From the NCBI GenBank assembly GCA_022495005.1, contig JAGYXB010001106.1:124001-188000 (forward strand): a DNA stretch of 64,000 bases, in the 5' to 3' direction. Every line of letters starts with the position of its first letter. Position 1 is the stretch's first letter. The translations under genes and the position numbers were made by a program. Under the pieces are notes generated by a model that made no database searches, was not told the DNA's origin, and saw only the letters and a program-made list of their open reading frames with translations. Shown here in pieces: positions 49,092 through 62,007 of this stretch. This DNA is from Rhyacophila brunnea. Lineage: Eukaryota > Arthropoda > Insecta > Trichoptera > Rhyacophilidae.

Positions 49092-50519
49092 GTAAATTGC
49101 GTCCTAATCGTGCGTTTGGTATGGAGTTTTTTTGTATTTAAAATTTTATTTTTATACATACTTATAATTTATTATAACAACTGTTAATCTTTCGGTATTC
49201 GTCACATAAAAACAATTTAATATATTATGTCAATAAAGTTTCTCTGAAATACTTATATATATCCTCGAGAGAAAATAGTGTAGGTATTTAAAAAAAATAC
49301 TTCCGTAATTGACGTTTGACCCATAACGGCCGATATCAATAAATCACCGAGTGGATTGTTCATGTGTACTTATTTATGGCTGCGACTGTACCAACATGAT
49401 AGGTATCGCACAATTAATTGTTTCACTGTGGAGATTTATTCACATTACCTACCCAAATTAAGCGAAGTATAACATACCCATATACTATATACAAATAGGT
49501 AGCGGGTAGGCAAATTAAAAAGGCCCAACCCTCAATTTGGGCGCCGCACCGTGTAAAGTGTTGCCAGCTCTTGTGAATAAGTGATTGCCTGACTAGGCAA
49601 TAATTATTAGGCCACTCACTAAACACTGATACAGAAGTATCATGCGAACTTTTGAAAATGGAAAATTTTAATTTTCTCAACTACCTAACTAAATATCTAA
49701 CGTTCTAATATGCATATATTTATAATGAAAAAGAAATTGGCAATCTAACCATCTGACAGTTACTTATAACAGTTTGGAATATGTATGTAACTAAAAAAAA
49801 GGCAGTAGGTAATCAATCAAAAAGTAATATATTATGATTACTTAACTATATACTCATGTGCTCTTCAATTTACTGAATAACAAGGTGAATACAAAATTTA
49901 GTTTCTTAAAATATATTTTTTAAACTTAAATAAAATTTATAATTGTTTTGTATTGTTAATTAAATAAATACACATATCATTATTTACACATTTACCTCTT
50001 TAAATGAGATTAACTAGCTTATATATTAACTAGCAAGAATATTATCAGTGATGAAATAAAACGGGAAGTCATAGTATAAAACGGGTGCTATTTTGGTGTA
50101 CAAAACAAATTAAAATCTATCCCGTCGTACAAAAATCTTGATATATAAGCTGTTTATATTATGATATGTATTGGCTAACGAATAGTATTCGACACTTCAC
50201 GATATTTGATGAACGTGCGCTCGATGTATTCAATGTTTTGCGTAGTATATCATATCGTCATTGTTCTGGCAGAAGACACTAATTCGAAAAAATGACATTT
50301 GAGTTATTTATACCAAAATGTTCCTTATTTCAAACTTTACCGTCTGGAAACCTTCTTAATGAATAAACAGTCTTTATTTTAAAGTCATCATTTTTACGAT
50401 TACTTAATAAACTCACATGATAGACGATTTCAAACATTTTAACAACTTCAAAGTCAAATTACTCAAAACTAGTATTCTCCAGTTAGTGTGTTCTGCCAGA
50501 ACAGAGACGATATGCACTC
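49092..50519. other. AT-rich DNA, no gene recognised
   Basis: An 85-codon - strand frame (49423-49680) has no recognised motif. No repeat partner was seen. Confidence 0.5.
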
Positions 50520-51170
50520 ATACTATCAGGAGTCAAATGGCGTATACGTCATAATCTCGAGTTCTGCAACCTCTTCCGAGTAGACTATATCTTCACATTC
50601 ATTACATTTGGCAAACTCTATTGGACGCATCGGACCATCCGACCTGGTTACCACAAAGGTCACTTTTATTGCATTTAGAAAATTTATGGCGTCATATTGC
50701 CAACGTGAAGATCTCTTCACTTAGTTTGTCCAGAAGTTTTGTATTCGATTTTGTTACAATTTTTAATTTTGCCTCTACGTGCTCCTCTCTCCCATGTGTA
50801 CTCTTAACTTAAAGTCATGTAAATTCAGTCAAAGCAAATTTTAATGCATGGCGACCTCAGTCTTGGGCAACTGCTCCTGAGATATTCCCAGTCATAAAAA
50901 AAATCTTCACATTCAAATGTATGGTTCCGTGATCCACACGATTAAGACCGGGTATGGTTTGGTGGAGTCATCGACTTCAATGATAATATAATAAGAGCGG
51001 GCAGTACCCAGCCGCCGAGGATCATCCTGGTCAGCTTCAAGTCCAGGTTCAAACTTTGATGGTTGGATGGCATCAAAAAGGATGCTATAGTAGCTGGTGC
51101 CCACACCTGCAGGATACTAAGATCATAGATAAGGCCAAGACCCACGCATGATTGTTGAAACACCATTGTT
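50520..51170. other. Relics of coding DNA of unknown origin
   Basis: Less AT-rich than its surroundings, with overlapping short frames: 50526-50720 (- strand, contains CNECEDIVYSEEVAELEI), 50913-51104 (- strand, contains LEADQDDPRRLGTARSYYII) and an overlapping 50942-51166. 50845-50960 is an inverted, diverged copy of 46090-46190, the end of the RTE-like relic, so at least part is transposon-derived. I recognise no family for the frames and see no start or splice context that would make them a gene. Confidence 0.4.
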
Positions 51171-51978
51171 ATTGATAATGATTGTTCATATTATCATTGT
51201 TTAATAAACAAACTCTACAATTTTAATAAATGGTGACCATTTTTTAACGCCGATTGATAACAGATATGATACATTTTTGTACATTATACCACATGCCCTT
51301 TTATAATTTATTTTATGAAACACAATGTTATGCATATTTTTTATTTTGAATATGAATACGCATTTTGTGTAACGTTGGGTTAGTTACACAAATTTCGCGT
51401 TCAAATATACAATGAAAATTCATTGTAAAACTGAAATAAATACATAAAAACACATACACACTTGTACTAATATAATAATATTTTTCATGAGTAGGTTTAT
51501 AGCAAGTATTTTTTCTCATACCTTCAATAATGCTCTATTACAATTCATTCTCATTAATCATTTTATAATTGGTCATAGGTAAGTAAGCACTGAAGGAATG
51601 CAGTAATTTCATATGGGTACATAGCCAGCTAGTTACATACAGTGGGGGCTCATTAATGAGGCAGTGGGAGTAATTCGTTTCTATTTTGAGGCGTCGTTAG
51701 CTTTGCGTCGAAAGGGCAGCCTTTGGGAAACGTTATATACCACCCCTATATAACGACTCAAAGCCTTCGGCAGGGTTGACTGAAGTTAGTATTTTTTTTT
51801 ATTTTAATGCAGGCGATGCGGTTTTCTTGTATATATAGAATTACAGAATTACAAATTAAATATCTATTTTTCGTAGTGTCAAATTATATGACCGCAATAA
51901 TAAATTCTTAGCTACTCGTATGTCTATTGACGCAAACGTCAGATAATAGCTGACTCGATTATTTCAATAAAAATAATA
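51171..51978. other. AT-rich DNA, no gene recognised
   Basis: 51640-51790 is GC-richer and holds a short hairpin, cgttatata...tatataacg (about 51731-51758). No frame or repeat partner. Confidence 0.45.
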
Positions 51979-52242
51979 TTATTTTGATTGTATAAATAGC
52001 GAATAATAATTCATCGAAAATATCACTCGAGTATACGTTTCCGGTCTATTACTGTCGCAGTCTCTATATCGCTTCACCCAACATCTCATTGTACCGAGAT
52101 TCGGACCTCGGAACAATATCACAAGTATTCTAAGAATTGTAACATAACTACTGTAAAATACTATTGTACCGACCATTACGCCGCAAATAAAACTGGCTCC
52201 TGCATCCATCTTCGACTTCTTCATCATCATCCTCAACACCAT
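51979..52242 (-). other. Open frame of 87 codons, unrecognised
   Basis: The frame has a hydrophobic stretch (SFICGVMVGTIVFYSSYVTI) and a charged C-terminal part (RCWVKRYRDCDSNRPETYTR). It also contains a T-arm-like hairpin, ccgaggtccgaatctcgg, on the - strand, so part may be an old tRNA-derived fragment. It has no family resemblance and no supporting context. Chance is the more likely explanation. Confidence 0.15.
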
Positions 52243-52839
52243 GACCTACGACACCTCGACGACTCCTACAGTGGTAACTCACATCGAACCCTAAAGGTTT
52301 AAAACAAAGTTTTATGTTGATTCTATAATATTTAAGTTATTTATGCTGACAGTTGTTTCGGCCTATAAACCCAATATTATAATATTTCTATGAAAATTTC
52401 GTAGACGAAAATTATAAAATTAACAAAACCACTTTCTTTAAAAACCATTATAATGGATTTCTACCACGTAATAACCATATAGGGTTTTACAATGTTAGAC
52501 TACCGTCAAAACACAAAATTTAATATCAAAATTCTTCACCTATCAGATACCTTGTATTATGAATATGTCAATACAATATTAATGTAAAATACTATTTAAT
52601 ATACCTAAATAAAACAATAAATAATTGTGTAGATACTTAGATAGATAAAATAATATACCTACTTCTAGTATATACAAGTGATATAATTGTTTTATAACTT
52701 TATTGTATGTACGTAGATAACAATGACACCCACAATAAAACACAATGTTAAATTGGGAGGTTGAAATATAATAATAATTAGGATGTGTTTTTTTGGGAAA
52801 ATATTAGAAACTATTACATATATTATATTAATATATTTT
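52243..52839. other. AT-rich DNA, no gene recognised
   Basis: Nothing supported here. Confidence 0.55.
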
Positions 52840-53312
52840 ACCACGTTTTTATTAGCTCGTATTCTTGTTTGTCCGGTACATTTTTTTTTTATTTGTCCAA
52901 GATTTTTATTGGACGATTGAAGATTTTTAACTAACTTCCCGACTAGCTAGACATTTGAATTTTTTAGATTAAATCAGAACACGACAATGCATTCTTTTAA
53001 TACTTTTAGCCATTTTTAAGCACTATTGAATACATTTTCAGTTAATTCTGTTTTGTATGGAAAGTTGTTATTGTTGGTTGCTAAGGGGGTCCTAGCAACT
53101 AAATTATTATTATTATATATATACGTGCGTTACTATGGAAATCAATATGAAATGTCAAAATGACATTTCAATATTCTATATTTATTCAGTATTTCTATCA
53201 AGTACAATAAAAAGTTTTTATTAATACATAGAATTGTCAAGTTTATATGATTCAACAGAAAATTTAAAATCGTGCTATATAAAAAGTTCCTTTTATCTTG
53301 TAATTATTTTTA
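52840..53312 (+). repeat. Dispersed repeat D, copy 3
   Basis: ttattagctcgtattcttgt, aactaacttcccgactagct, gcgttactatggaaatcaat and cttttatcttgtaatta match copies 1, 2 and 4. Contains an extra tttattggacgattgaagat segment near 52905. The hairpin loop around gttgctaagg is shortened. Confidence 0.8.
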
Positions 53313-54184
53313 TTATATTCCTACATACTTACAAGTATCTTTATAAACATCATCCAGTAAAATTATCTATATTATAATTAATGATGGTTTTCTACTATTC
53401 CATTGGAATCAGTAATTATTGTTTTCGGCATATTTAGGCTCTATGTATGTATGTATATTAGATGGTATCTATACAACCTGTCAGTTTTTAGGCACTGTCA
53501 AAATAGGTTGTGAAAATCAAATCATAATATATATTATATACTATATTACTATATTATAACACTCATCTCATCAGTTATCATTTAAATTAACTTTCATAAA
53601 TAATACCTAATAATAAATTATTGATCATGGATTACTATAATATCAACGTTTAATCCATTTAAAATAACCGAGATATATTTTTTAAATAATAATTAAATGA
53701 ATCTCAATTTAACGCACCCTAAAATGTGTCTTTTAGATAAAACTAGCGCTTAAAACTTTGTGTCGAAACTATGTTGCTCATACATCGGTTTCCTTGTAAA
53801 CGCCTCTCAGTGAGATAGATAACATCACGGTTAAGTATTATAGTAAAACTAGCAAAATTAACTAAATCACAGATTATAACTAACCGCTAGAATTCAGAAC
53901 GATATATTATATAGTGTCTTTTCTGTGAACTTTTTTTTTATCATATGCATTCTAGTCATAAAGTAGAGACTTTGATTTTCATTACTATATACTTAATTTA
54001 AATTCAAAATTATTAATTTTATATAAATAGTGAACTTTACAATTTACTTTATAAATTTAAAATGTTCACAACATGACATTTCAAAACAAAGAAATAGATG
54101 CAGTATTAGAAAAACACTATACATATAAGTAAATACAAAAAATATAAAGTATTCATTTTTAATTCATTTTGCTCTTAAAATAAT
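53313..54184. other. AT-rich DNA, no gene recognised
   Basis: Nothing supported here. Confidence 0.55.
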
Positions 54185-54465
54185 GTTTTTTATTGCGGAT
54201 TGAGAATTATCATGCCTGAGGTATATAAAAGTAAAAGAACTCTCTTCTCTTTGAAACTTAAACATATGCATAATTAACACATTATTTACGTGTGAATATT
54301 TAAATTCTAACCAAGTATTAAAAAATGATATAATAATTTAAATATATATTTTAACAATACCTATAATTCACGAATGTATATTTAATTTCGAATTTTATTC
54401 GATTGCGTAGCACCCAGTTGTCCCAGCGCCGAATCGTCCTAGACCCTACGTATTATATCTAGCCA
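54185..54465 (-). mobile_element. MITE of the ggcgcc type, truncated inverted copy
   Basis: Reverse complement of the left two thirds of 24288-24710: attgagaattatcatgcctg, tacctataattcacgaatgt, and the end cacccagttgtcccagcgcc followed by gaatcgtcctagaccc. The opposite terminus is missing. Confidence 0.78.
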
Positions 54466-54979
54466 GTTTTGTCATGAGCGCGTTTTTTTGTTGAAATTAG
54501 TGAACTACGAATTGTGTATGTAAATTATTATATGTCTACAAGAAATCTGCAACTTATACAACCATAAAGTCCGTTTATCATGATAGTAAGATAATATGTC
54601 TTTGTTACTATAGCGAATAAACGAGAGCAAACCCGTTAATAAGAAAATAATTTGATAGAACAACAGAACAATACCGAGCCATTAACAAGTATTGAATTTT
54701 ATAGTTAAGCGAACTCGGCAAATATTTAACGATTAAAATTCGATACGCTCGTTTTGGCAAAGATTGCCGTGTTACCACTCTCTTGAGGTTACAAACTTTT
54801 AACGCTCTGAGAGTACAAAATTAACGTTTGTTAGAAACAATTAATGAGATTTCACGCCGAATAAATTGCAATAATGAATATTTAAAAGACAAAATTTATA
54901 CAGTACCGGATATACATTACGTTGTTTTGCCACACTTTTAATTAGAATTATGTTACATTTTTATATCTTTATCAGAGTT
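54466..54979. other. AT-rich DNA, no gene recognised
   Basis: Nothing supported here. Confidence 0.5.
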
Positions 54980-55700
54980 CAGTGGCGAAGGGTGGAGGTA
55001 GGCTATTAAGAGCCGTTTCAGACGGGACACCGGTGTCGAGCTCAATATAATATAGGAGGCCTTTGTATTCGAATAAACGGGCCTTTGTATTATGTTTATG
55101 AACGCCCCAGAGCTAATGAGTCGACGCGTGTCTGGTACACTTTTCCGTCGGCCGCTACATTCTCAAGCCGCCGATACACTTGTTTTTATTACCGCAGCCA
55201 GTTTTATGTTCTAATTTATAACGCGAAATTATGCGTTGACTCATTAGCTCTGGGGCGTTCATAAAATTGCCGCACAAAATTGTGTTTTTGCTAATTACTT
55301 TTCAAATGCAAATAACACGTTAATTACAAAATTAATTAAAAGGGCCCGTAAGCATTGTGTTAAGAATACATAATATTACAGATGGTTTTGGTTATTTTTT
55401 TTTAATTCATTAAGCCCTGTCAACCAAACAATTATCGATTAAAAAAAATGATAATATCTATGAAATATCTGAAATTATGTATGTTTTAATGACATAATTT
55501 TAGTTATTTTATATCTAAACGAATATTTTTTGATGATTATCTACTAGGGCTTGGATTAGGCAGGTTTAAATGGATTTTAAAACTAACAAACCCCATCTAT
55601 ACATTTTGGTCTTAGTTCAATGAAAACAAATACGTTTGACTGACAAAATTTAGTGTGCACTATTTATGCCGGATCTTAACAACCTACTTCCGTCCTTCTT
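54980..55700. mobile_element. Long-TIR MITE family H, copy with internal replacement
   Basis: The left end cagtggcgaagggtggaggt and ggctattaagagccg match 48508-49091, then sequence is foreign from about 55016. The family resumes at about 55376 (attacagatggttttggtta) and runs to the right arm (gtgcactatttatgccggat; cttaacaacctacttccgtc). About 355 bp of foreign DNA therefore sits in or replaces part of the left arm. Confidence 0.75.
55095..55265. mobile_element. Small MITE with 28 bp perfect inverted ends
   Basis: tttatgaacgccccagagct on the left and the same on the opposite strand of the right end. The match continues to aatgagtc perfectly and then imperfectly (gacgcg against aacgca). 171 bp and GC-richer than its host. 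It lies in the foreign segment of the family H element, so it is at least the second nested layer. Confidence 0.8.
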
Positions 55701-56255
55701 TATATAATATAAATATTTATATCTACATTTTACAACTTTATTTATCTTTACTACTAACAATTACTTATCAATTTTGATAAGCTGAAAAGTCTTTAGAGGA
55801 ATTTCAGATATAACGGTTTATTTACGTGGTTAGATTCACATTATTTTTTGGTAGGCTGCTTAGTAAAAAATAGATACTTAAACAAAAAACAAACAACTTT
55901 TTTTTCAAAATGCTCCTCAAGTATGTGGCAAATTGTCAATTACGTCTATTTGGCTTAGTAAACTAAATATTATTGATTATACGTACATGTAGAGACGTAT
56001 GTATTTTATATTATAAATATGCCCTTGATTTAACTACAGTATTACACATATTTTAAAGTTATGAACCCTTCCAAAATCCAATTGAAAGTTTATAAATGTA
56101 AACGTCAGCTGACTATCTGTAAATGACATGTTGCTTTTTCCCTTTTCCTCCTTACTAAATAAACCAAAGCGCGAGTAAAGCGTAAAGCCTCTACGACCCA
56201 CAAGTGACCTCTACGGAATTTGAACGGGCTACGCCGCGGCGTATATAGTATAAAC
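55701..56255. other. AT-rich DNA, no gene recognised
   Basis: 56165-56245 is GC-richer (acgggctacgccgcggcgta) but shows no feature. Confidence 0.5.
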
Positions 56256-57035
56256 CACTGATACCCAACTTTTTTCAGTTGAAGGAACTCTCGGAATATT
56301 TTATTCAATCTCGGGGAATCCCTGCTTGGCCGACACATAGTATGTTCGACAAGGGTAAACAACAACACACATTTTCTCTTGTTTATAGGTTACAAACAAA
56401 TATTGTGTAGGTATATTTATAATATATAACTATTATTTATTTATAAATTTGTTCAATTATAACTTACTATAACATGAATGTCCAATCAGTGTATAGGTAC
56501 AATACTTATTTATTATTTTATCGGCATTGTTTAGTGTATGCTAAATTAATCAAAATGCATATAACTGCAAAAATTTTAATAATTGCATCTGATTTAATAG
56601 ATTCCATATACTATCAATTATTTTCACTATTAATAATTCTTGATGGAATATTATTTTACTATAAATAACAAATACTGTTAAATATTTAATTATTTGTTTT
56701 AATTCCTCAATATATTTCACTATATAAAACTAGTCATGGATTTACGTTAATAAATATTATGGAATAAGTATAAACAGAATTATTTATACTTACATACAAA
56801 GCTGTCTAAAAGTCAATTTTCTTTTGTCTCTCTCGAAAAGTAGGTAGTGATTTTAAAATCGTCTCTCTATTACTTTCTTACACAGAGTTAGTCACGTAAT
56901 AATATTAAAATGTTTACTGAAGTACAAAAAAGGTAGAAAGTTCAATTTCTAGCAAACTTTTACATATTCTCGTATAACCCTGGAGACGAAATTATAAAAC
57001 CCCTGGGTTACGTAGAAATTGGTTTGGAACCACTG
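56256..57035. mobile_element. Decayed nonautonomous hAT element
   Basis: Left end cactgatacccaactttttt followed by cagttgaaggaactctcgg, and right end (opposite strand) cagtggttccaaaccaattt, are the cagtggttcccaaac class of hAT termini. The bounding sequences gtataaac and atataaca are weakly alike and may be an eroded 8 bp duplication. The interior (780 bp in total) is AT-rich; frames such as 56474-56668 show no transposase motif. Confidence 0.65.
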
Positions 57036-58776
57036 ATATAACATATACACACACTGTATCTTAAAATATTACATTTCTAGCATTGTCATTTTTTTCATAA
57101 ATCAGTAATATTTTTGACATATTTTTTTATACCAAATACGAGTACCTAAGGTATAATACCTACTATTTGGACTGATTTCAACATTTTGATTTAAATAATT
57201 TCAACACTGATTGATGTCTGTATAATTTTGTTCTCACGACATCGAACAGTTAATAATTGTCATTGAGCATAATATAACATCATTATAATGATGTTACTGT
57301 CAATTCTTGGTGAAAATATATTATGTTGATTAAAATAACATAACATAATTATATAGTATACAAGTAAATTACCGTTTGATTTTCTACTCATAGACTTCTT
57401 ACGAAAAATATTGGTTACTCTCCCAACCCATTTGATCCTGGCACTAGATCAAACAACGATTAAAATAGCAGCATGCATTTTTCCATCTGCTGTATCAAAC
57501 TTGTGACTCACTTATTATTCAGAGATGGCCATTTCACCAAAATAGACTAACGTGTGCATAGAATACCAAAATAGGTATATATTATTATAATTAAATAAAT
57601 ATCACGATTAAATTCGTAAGGAGTTCGGATTTTTATGCAAGAATTAGTTCCGTATACCTACTTCACAGGATAATCTATAATCTATAATTCTATTTCTTCT
57701 CTGGGTGCCGTCTATGAGTTGCAATTTGTAATCAAGATTATTTTATATTTAAATTATTTGTAATGTGGTAATTTTTCGGTGCATTTCATAACTCAGTTTC
57801 ACAGCTAAACCGTTATTATAAGCTACAGTCCTTCTATTGAATTTCTGATACTAATTCAATATTCAATTCAAGTCAATCCAATTGATCAAATGCATTATTC
57901 TTGTACTGATAGAAAATGTTGATCGACCAAAGTCAAATTGAGTTCATAGTTTTCATCGCATTTCTAACATTTAATAAATCACTAAAAGAAAACATTTATC
58001 TAAATTCGATAATAAAAATTAAATACAAGCTGCTTATGACATTGAAAAATTGCAATTTCTCCACAATATATTTTACTATGTGGTTATGTGCTTATTAACA
58101 TGTCGAAAATTGTTAGCATAGGGTTAATAAAAAATGCGGAAGTAAAAGTTCCTAATGCATTTACTATATAGGGCATTTAAAAATAAATGTTTTACACAGT
58201 AATTTAAACATCAAGTCAAGTGATTGATTAAAAGTTATGTAAGGAATTAAGTGCAGTATCGATTTATATAATATATTGTAGATACACGTATATACTTGAA
58301 TACAAATCGTTTGCTATCAGCAAATTAACTTACCATAAATATAAATAAATTATATTTTAAATGTATTTTTATATCTACACGTTTTTGTTTTAATTAACAG
58401 AATATTTTTTTATGGAAAGATGTGTTATATTTATTTCCTTAGCATACACTATAGTCGCGTAAAAATAAGGTAGGAAGTATAAGTATTAGTCAGGCATCTT
58501 CTTGGTAAGGTGAAATCTCATTTATCACTAATATAAGTAAATAAATAATCCTGTCAAATTAAATTCAAATATACCGAGTCTCGCACTTTGTTTGCTTACA
58601 ATTTCAAATGTTTTATTTATTTATCTTATGTTTAACTTTGACATTATATAAAGCAGTATTTCCTAATCCGTAGAACGTAAAATATTTGAATGAGTGCCTA
58701 CCCATCGGAACATTTTATCGACTAAACGATAATTTTGCGCAATCTTTCCAATCGTATTATAATATTATAAATAATA
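57036..58776. other. AT-rich DNA, no gene recognised
   Basis: Nothing supported here. Confidence 0.55.
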
Positions 58777-60635
58777 TCTCTATATATATAAAAATCTCGT
58801 GTCACGATGTTTGTGGTCGAACTCCTCCGAAATGGCTAGACCGATTTTTATGAATTTTTTAAAGTATATTTTTAGGTATGAGAATAGGTCAACAAGTATA
58901 TTTCATACCGCTAGGTGATTAGGGTATCTCTATCCAGAAAAAAATTCTTTTATTTTTTTGACAATTTTTTTTTTGTATTTTTTTTTATTATTTGGCATAA
59001 AAATACCTATAACGCCAAATTTTAACCCTCCTACCCCCACCCTCCCATTTTTTAATCGCGATTTTATTATTTTTGTATGAACAAATTTAACCGTCGTTCG
59101 TATTTCAAACAGAACGAAATTATTTATGTTGTTGAATGACAGATGGCGCTACATCTGAGAAGAATTCAAGACAAGCGTCGCGTCATTTTGACATTTCATT
59201 CGGCATATCACAACGCAGTGCGTGCAAAACTTTGTACGATTTATTTTAATTTATCTATTTTTATGTGCGTGTATTACAGTGCACAATGCCAGCAAGACGC
59301 AAGGGGGGCCATTTAGGCCATCGAACGAATAAAGCAACAAACATGCAAAATAGTAGAGCAGAAAGAATAGACGAACAAATCCAACAAGAGAACAAAAACG
59401 TGCGTTTAAGCATGTCGCAATTGCGTGCATCTCAATCATAAGAGGCACGAGCTGAACGAAATCAACAACGAGAATCGGAACGGAGCCAACGGTAGTTAAC
59501 ACACGCAGAGCAAATGACCGACAACGCCAACAAGTACATCGAACATTTACATCCGCTTCGTTCCTTCGTCTCGCATTCGAGTACGAGCCAGATATTGAAT
59601 ATTCCGCTCATCCGAAAGTGCTGATTGGTGCTATGGACAAAGAATGTCCCCATTGTCATGCGCTCAAATTCAAACATGAGTCAGCCGGGATGTGTTGCGC
59701 ATCAGGAAAAGTGCAACTACTAGAAATTGAGATACCACCAGAACCATTGAACGGCTTGCTCATCGGCATGGTTCCAGATTCAAACCTGTTACTGAAGTCC
59801 ATTCGCACATTCAATTCATGCTTCCAAATGACTTCGTTCGGAGCAACAGAAATAGTTCACAATACTGCGGCAAATGGTCAACAATTCCATTCTACGTTCA
59901 AAATCAAAGGCCAAGTATACCACAAAGTAGGCTCATTGCTGCCAATGCCAAACGAACCACATACATTTTTACAAATCTACTTCATGGGCGGTGAGGACAT
60001 CAATCATGTGGATGCACGTTGCGGCTACAATAGCCTCAATTCGCCTAATGCCAGGCGCATCGTCGGCGAACTGGACGCCCTGTTGAATGAGCACAATGAA
60101 TTATTGAAATTCTTCAAAGCACACATGCACGAATTGCAAAGTGACAATCACGCTATTGTCATCAATCCTGATAAAACACCAGCTGAAGAGCACGTGCGTC
60201 GATTCAATGCACCTGTTGTTGACGACATTGCTGGAATTATGGTTGGCGACCGCACATCGACGCAAGAATTCGTGATTCTAAGAAGAAACAATAATCTGGA
60301 GTTCATCGCTGACACACACCGTTCATACGACGCTCTCCAATATCCGCTAATTTTCTGGAAGGGACAAGACGAATATTGCATAAACATTAAGCAACGAGAT
60401 CCTGTCACAGGTAATTCATTCATTATGAACATCATTAGTCATTTTGAATTGAGAAAATGAATGGTTGATGTTTTATTGTTTTTATCGGCGGTCATCGTCT
60501 ACAGCACTCTATTCCTCTTTCTGTCATAGATCCCATCCCCTCACACTTACGATACATTCGTTATTTTTATTTAACAACCAAAATATTCACTAGAAATAAT
60601 TTATATGGCAGAACAACGTTTGCCGGGTCAGCTAG
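58777..60635 (+). mobile_element. Helitron, internally deleted, both termini present
   Basis: Begins tctctatatatataaaaatc (5'-TC) at 58777 after an A and ends gccgggtcagctag (CTAG-3') at 60635 before a T. This matches the Helitron rule of insertion between A and T with 5'-TC and CTRR-3' ends and no target duplication. The 5' region reads ctcgtgtcacgatgtttgtg and gctagaccgatttttatg, and the 3' region ggcagaacaacgtttgccgg, both typical of insect Helitrons. At 1859 bp it is far shorter than an autonomous element, which is usually over 5 kb. Confidence 0.93.
59286..60460 (+). pseudogene. Helitron Rep/helicase protein, N-terminal part, frameshifted and truncated
   Basis: A start codon at 59286 opens MPARRKGGHLGHR and runs to a stop at 59439-59441, with a second stop at 59493-59495. 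A shifted frame is then open from about 59456 to 60460. It shows FEYEPDIEYSAHPKVLIGAM, then the zinc-finger-like ECPHCHALKF...GMCCASGKV, then the Helitron-like N domain: PPEPLNGLLIG, FNSCFQMTSFG, QVYHKVGSLLP, LQIYFMG, RSYDALQYPLIFWKGQDEYC. An autonomous Rep/helicase has over 1000 residues; here the rolling-circle nuclease with its HUH and Tyr motifs and the helicase are gone, and the frame ends at tga shortly after the N domain. In an intact element the protein nicks and unwinds DNA for rolling-circle transposition. This copy cannot. Confidence 0.9.
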
Positions 60636-62007
60636 TTTTTACTATAATTTTAATCCGCCCACTATGTACGATAATAAAAACAATATTTTGCGTGCATTTA
60701 ATCGTGAACAAATCCCTTGTATCTGAATCTGAACATTTGCGAATAGCAGGTCAGAAGACCTAAAAATCAATTGGCAGCTTAAAACATAAAACTGGACCAT
60801 GGGTAGGTAGATACGTTTTCGTCTAAAGTGAAGTATACCAATAAAATATATGTCTTTAACGAGATAGCAACTGGCATATTGTAAGTTTGAGAACCACATA
60901 GTATAAATCAAGTCGATCATTGAATAAACTTTATAAAATGTAAACTTTTATAATATTATGAATATATTGAATTTTGCGTTACTTTTTACTGAAAGTAAGA
61001 TAAATTTACACCGAAAGCCACTTTCACTAAATCAATTTGTTTTCACAAGCGAACCTTTTCTATAATTAAAGTTGAATAAATTTAGTTCAATTAAAAACAA
61101 CTTGCCACGGTTTGTTTTTTTCGGCGCCAGTGGAAACAACAAAAATAGAACGCTGTCAAAAAAGGTATTAAGGCGAGTATGTAGGTACCTAATATAAAAA
61201 GGACATAAAAGAAAATCACCTTAGGGTGATACAACTAAGGGTCTGGTTGAAATATATATGTACATACCTGCCTACATACTTACGAGTACATTGTAAGTAT
61301 AATGTAGCTTTATAGAAAGCTTTCCTATATAGTTAAATAAATTTATATATACATGGTTATTTAGCTAAGTACTTAATAAATTAAATTAAATTATAATATT
61401 ATTATAATATTAATACTATCGACCGAAGGTACTTGATGGAATTTTATTTTAAATCCATTAGAATTTTAATATTATTATGTTTAAAGTGAGCTTTAAGTAC
61501 CCACGTTTATTTGTTCAAAGTTTTTATATACAACATATAACTACGGATAGTATTATTTAATTTATAAAATAAATGTTATATTATTACTGTTAGGTATTAT
61601 TAAATCAATCTGTTTATTTTTCTATATATCACATTTAAGTACTCGCATTTATCGAATGTTAAATAATGAACCTTGATATAATAATTATATTTAATATGAA
61701 AATGAAAATCTTCAATCCAAAAACATAGAAAGTTTTTCCAATTATATTTTACTATATAAAGTGTACTTTAAGTCATATATTTAGGTGTCGATTGAAAAAT
61801 AATTTGATTAAGTAACCTGAGATATCTTATGAAACTAAATATGAATTTTATTCTCAATTTTGTAATAAATATAATAAACATAATCCATTTTATGATATAA
61901 AAATATTGTATGTGATCATTAAACGTATGTTTATATGGCAAGGAAAGATTATCATGACATATTAAGTAGCTTATGTACCTAAAAAGTATGTTGCTTGTTC
62001 AGACTTA
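60636..62007. other. AT-rich DNA, no gene recognised
   Basis: A 92-codon - strand frame (60642-60920) has no recognised motif. No repeat partner was seen. Confidence 0.55.

Noticed and set aside
56105..56368. 87-codon - strand frame with a basic segment
   Set aside because: Spans the boundary of a decayed hAT element and has no recognisable motif.
60148..60435. 95-codon - strand frame
   Set aside because: Shadow of the Helitron Rep frame on the opposite strand.
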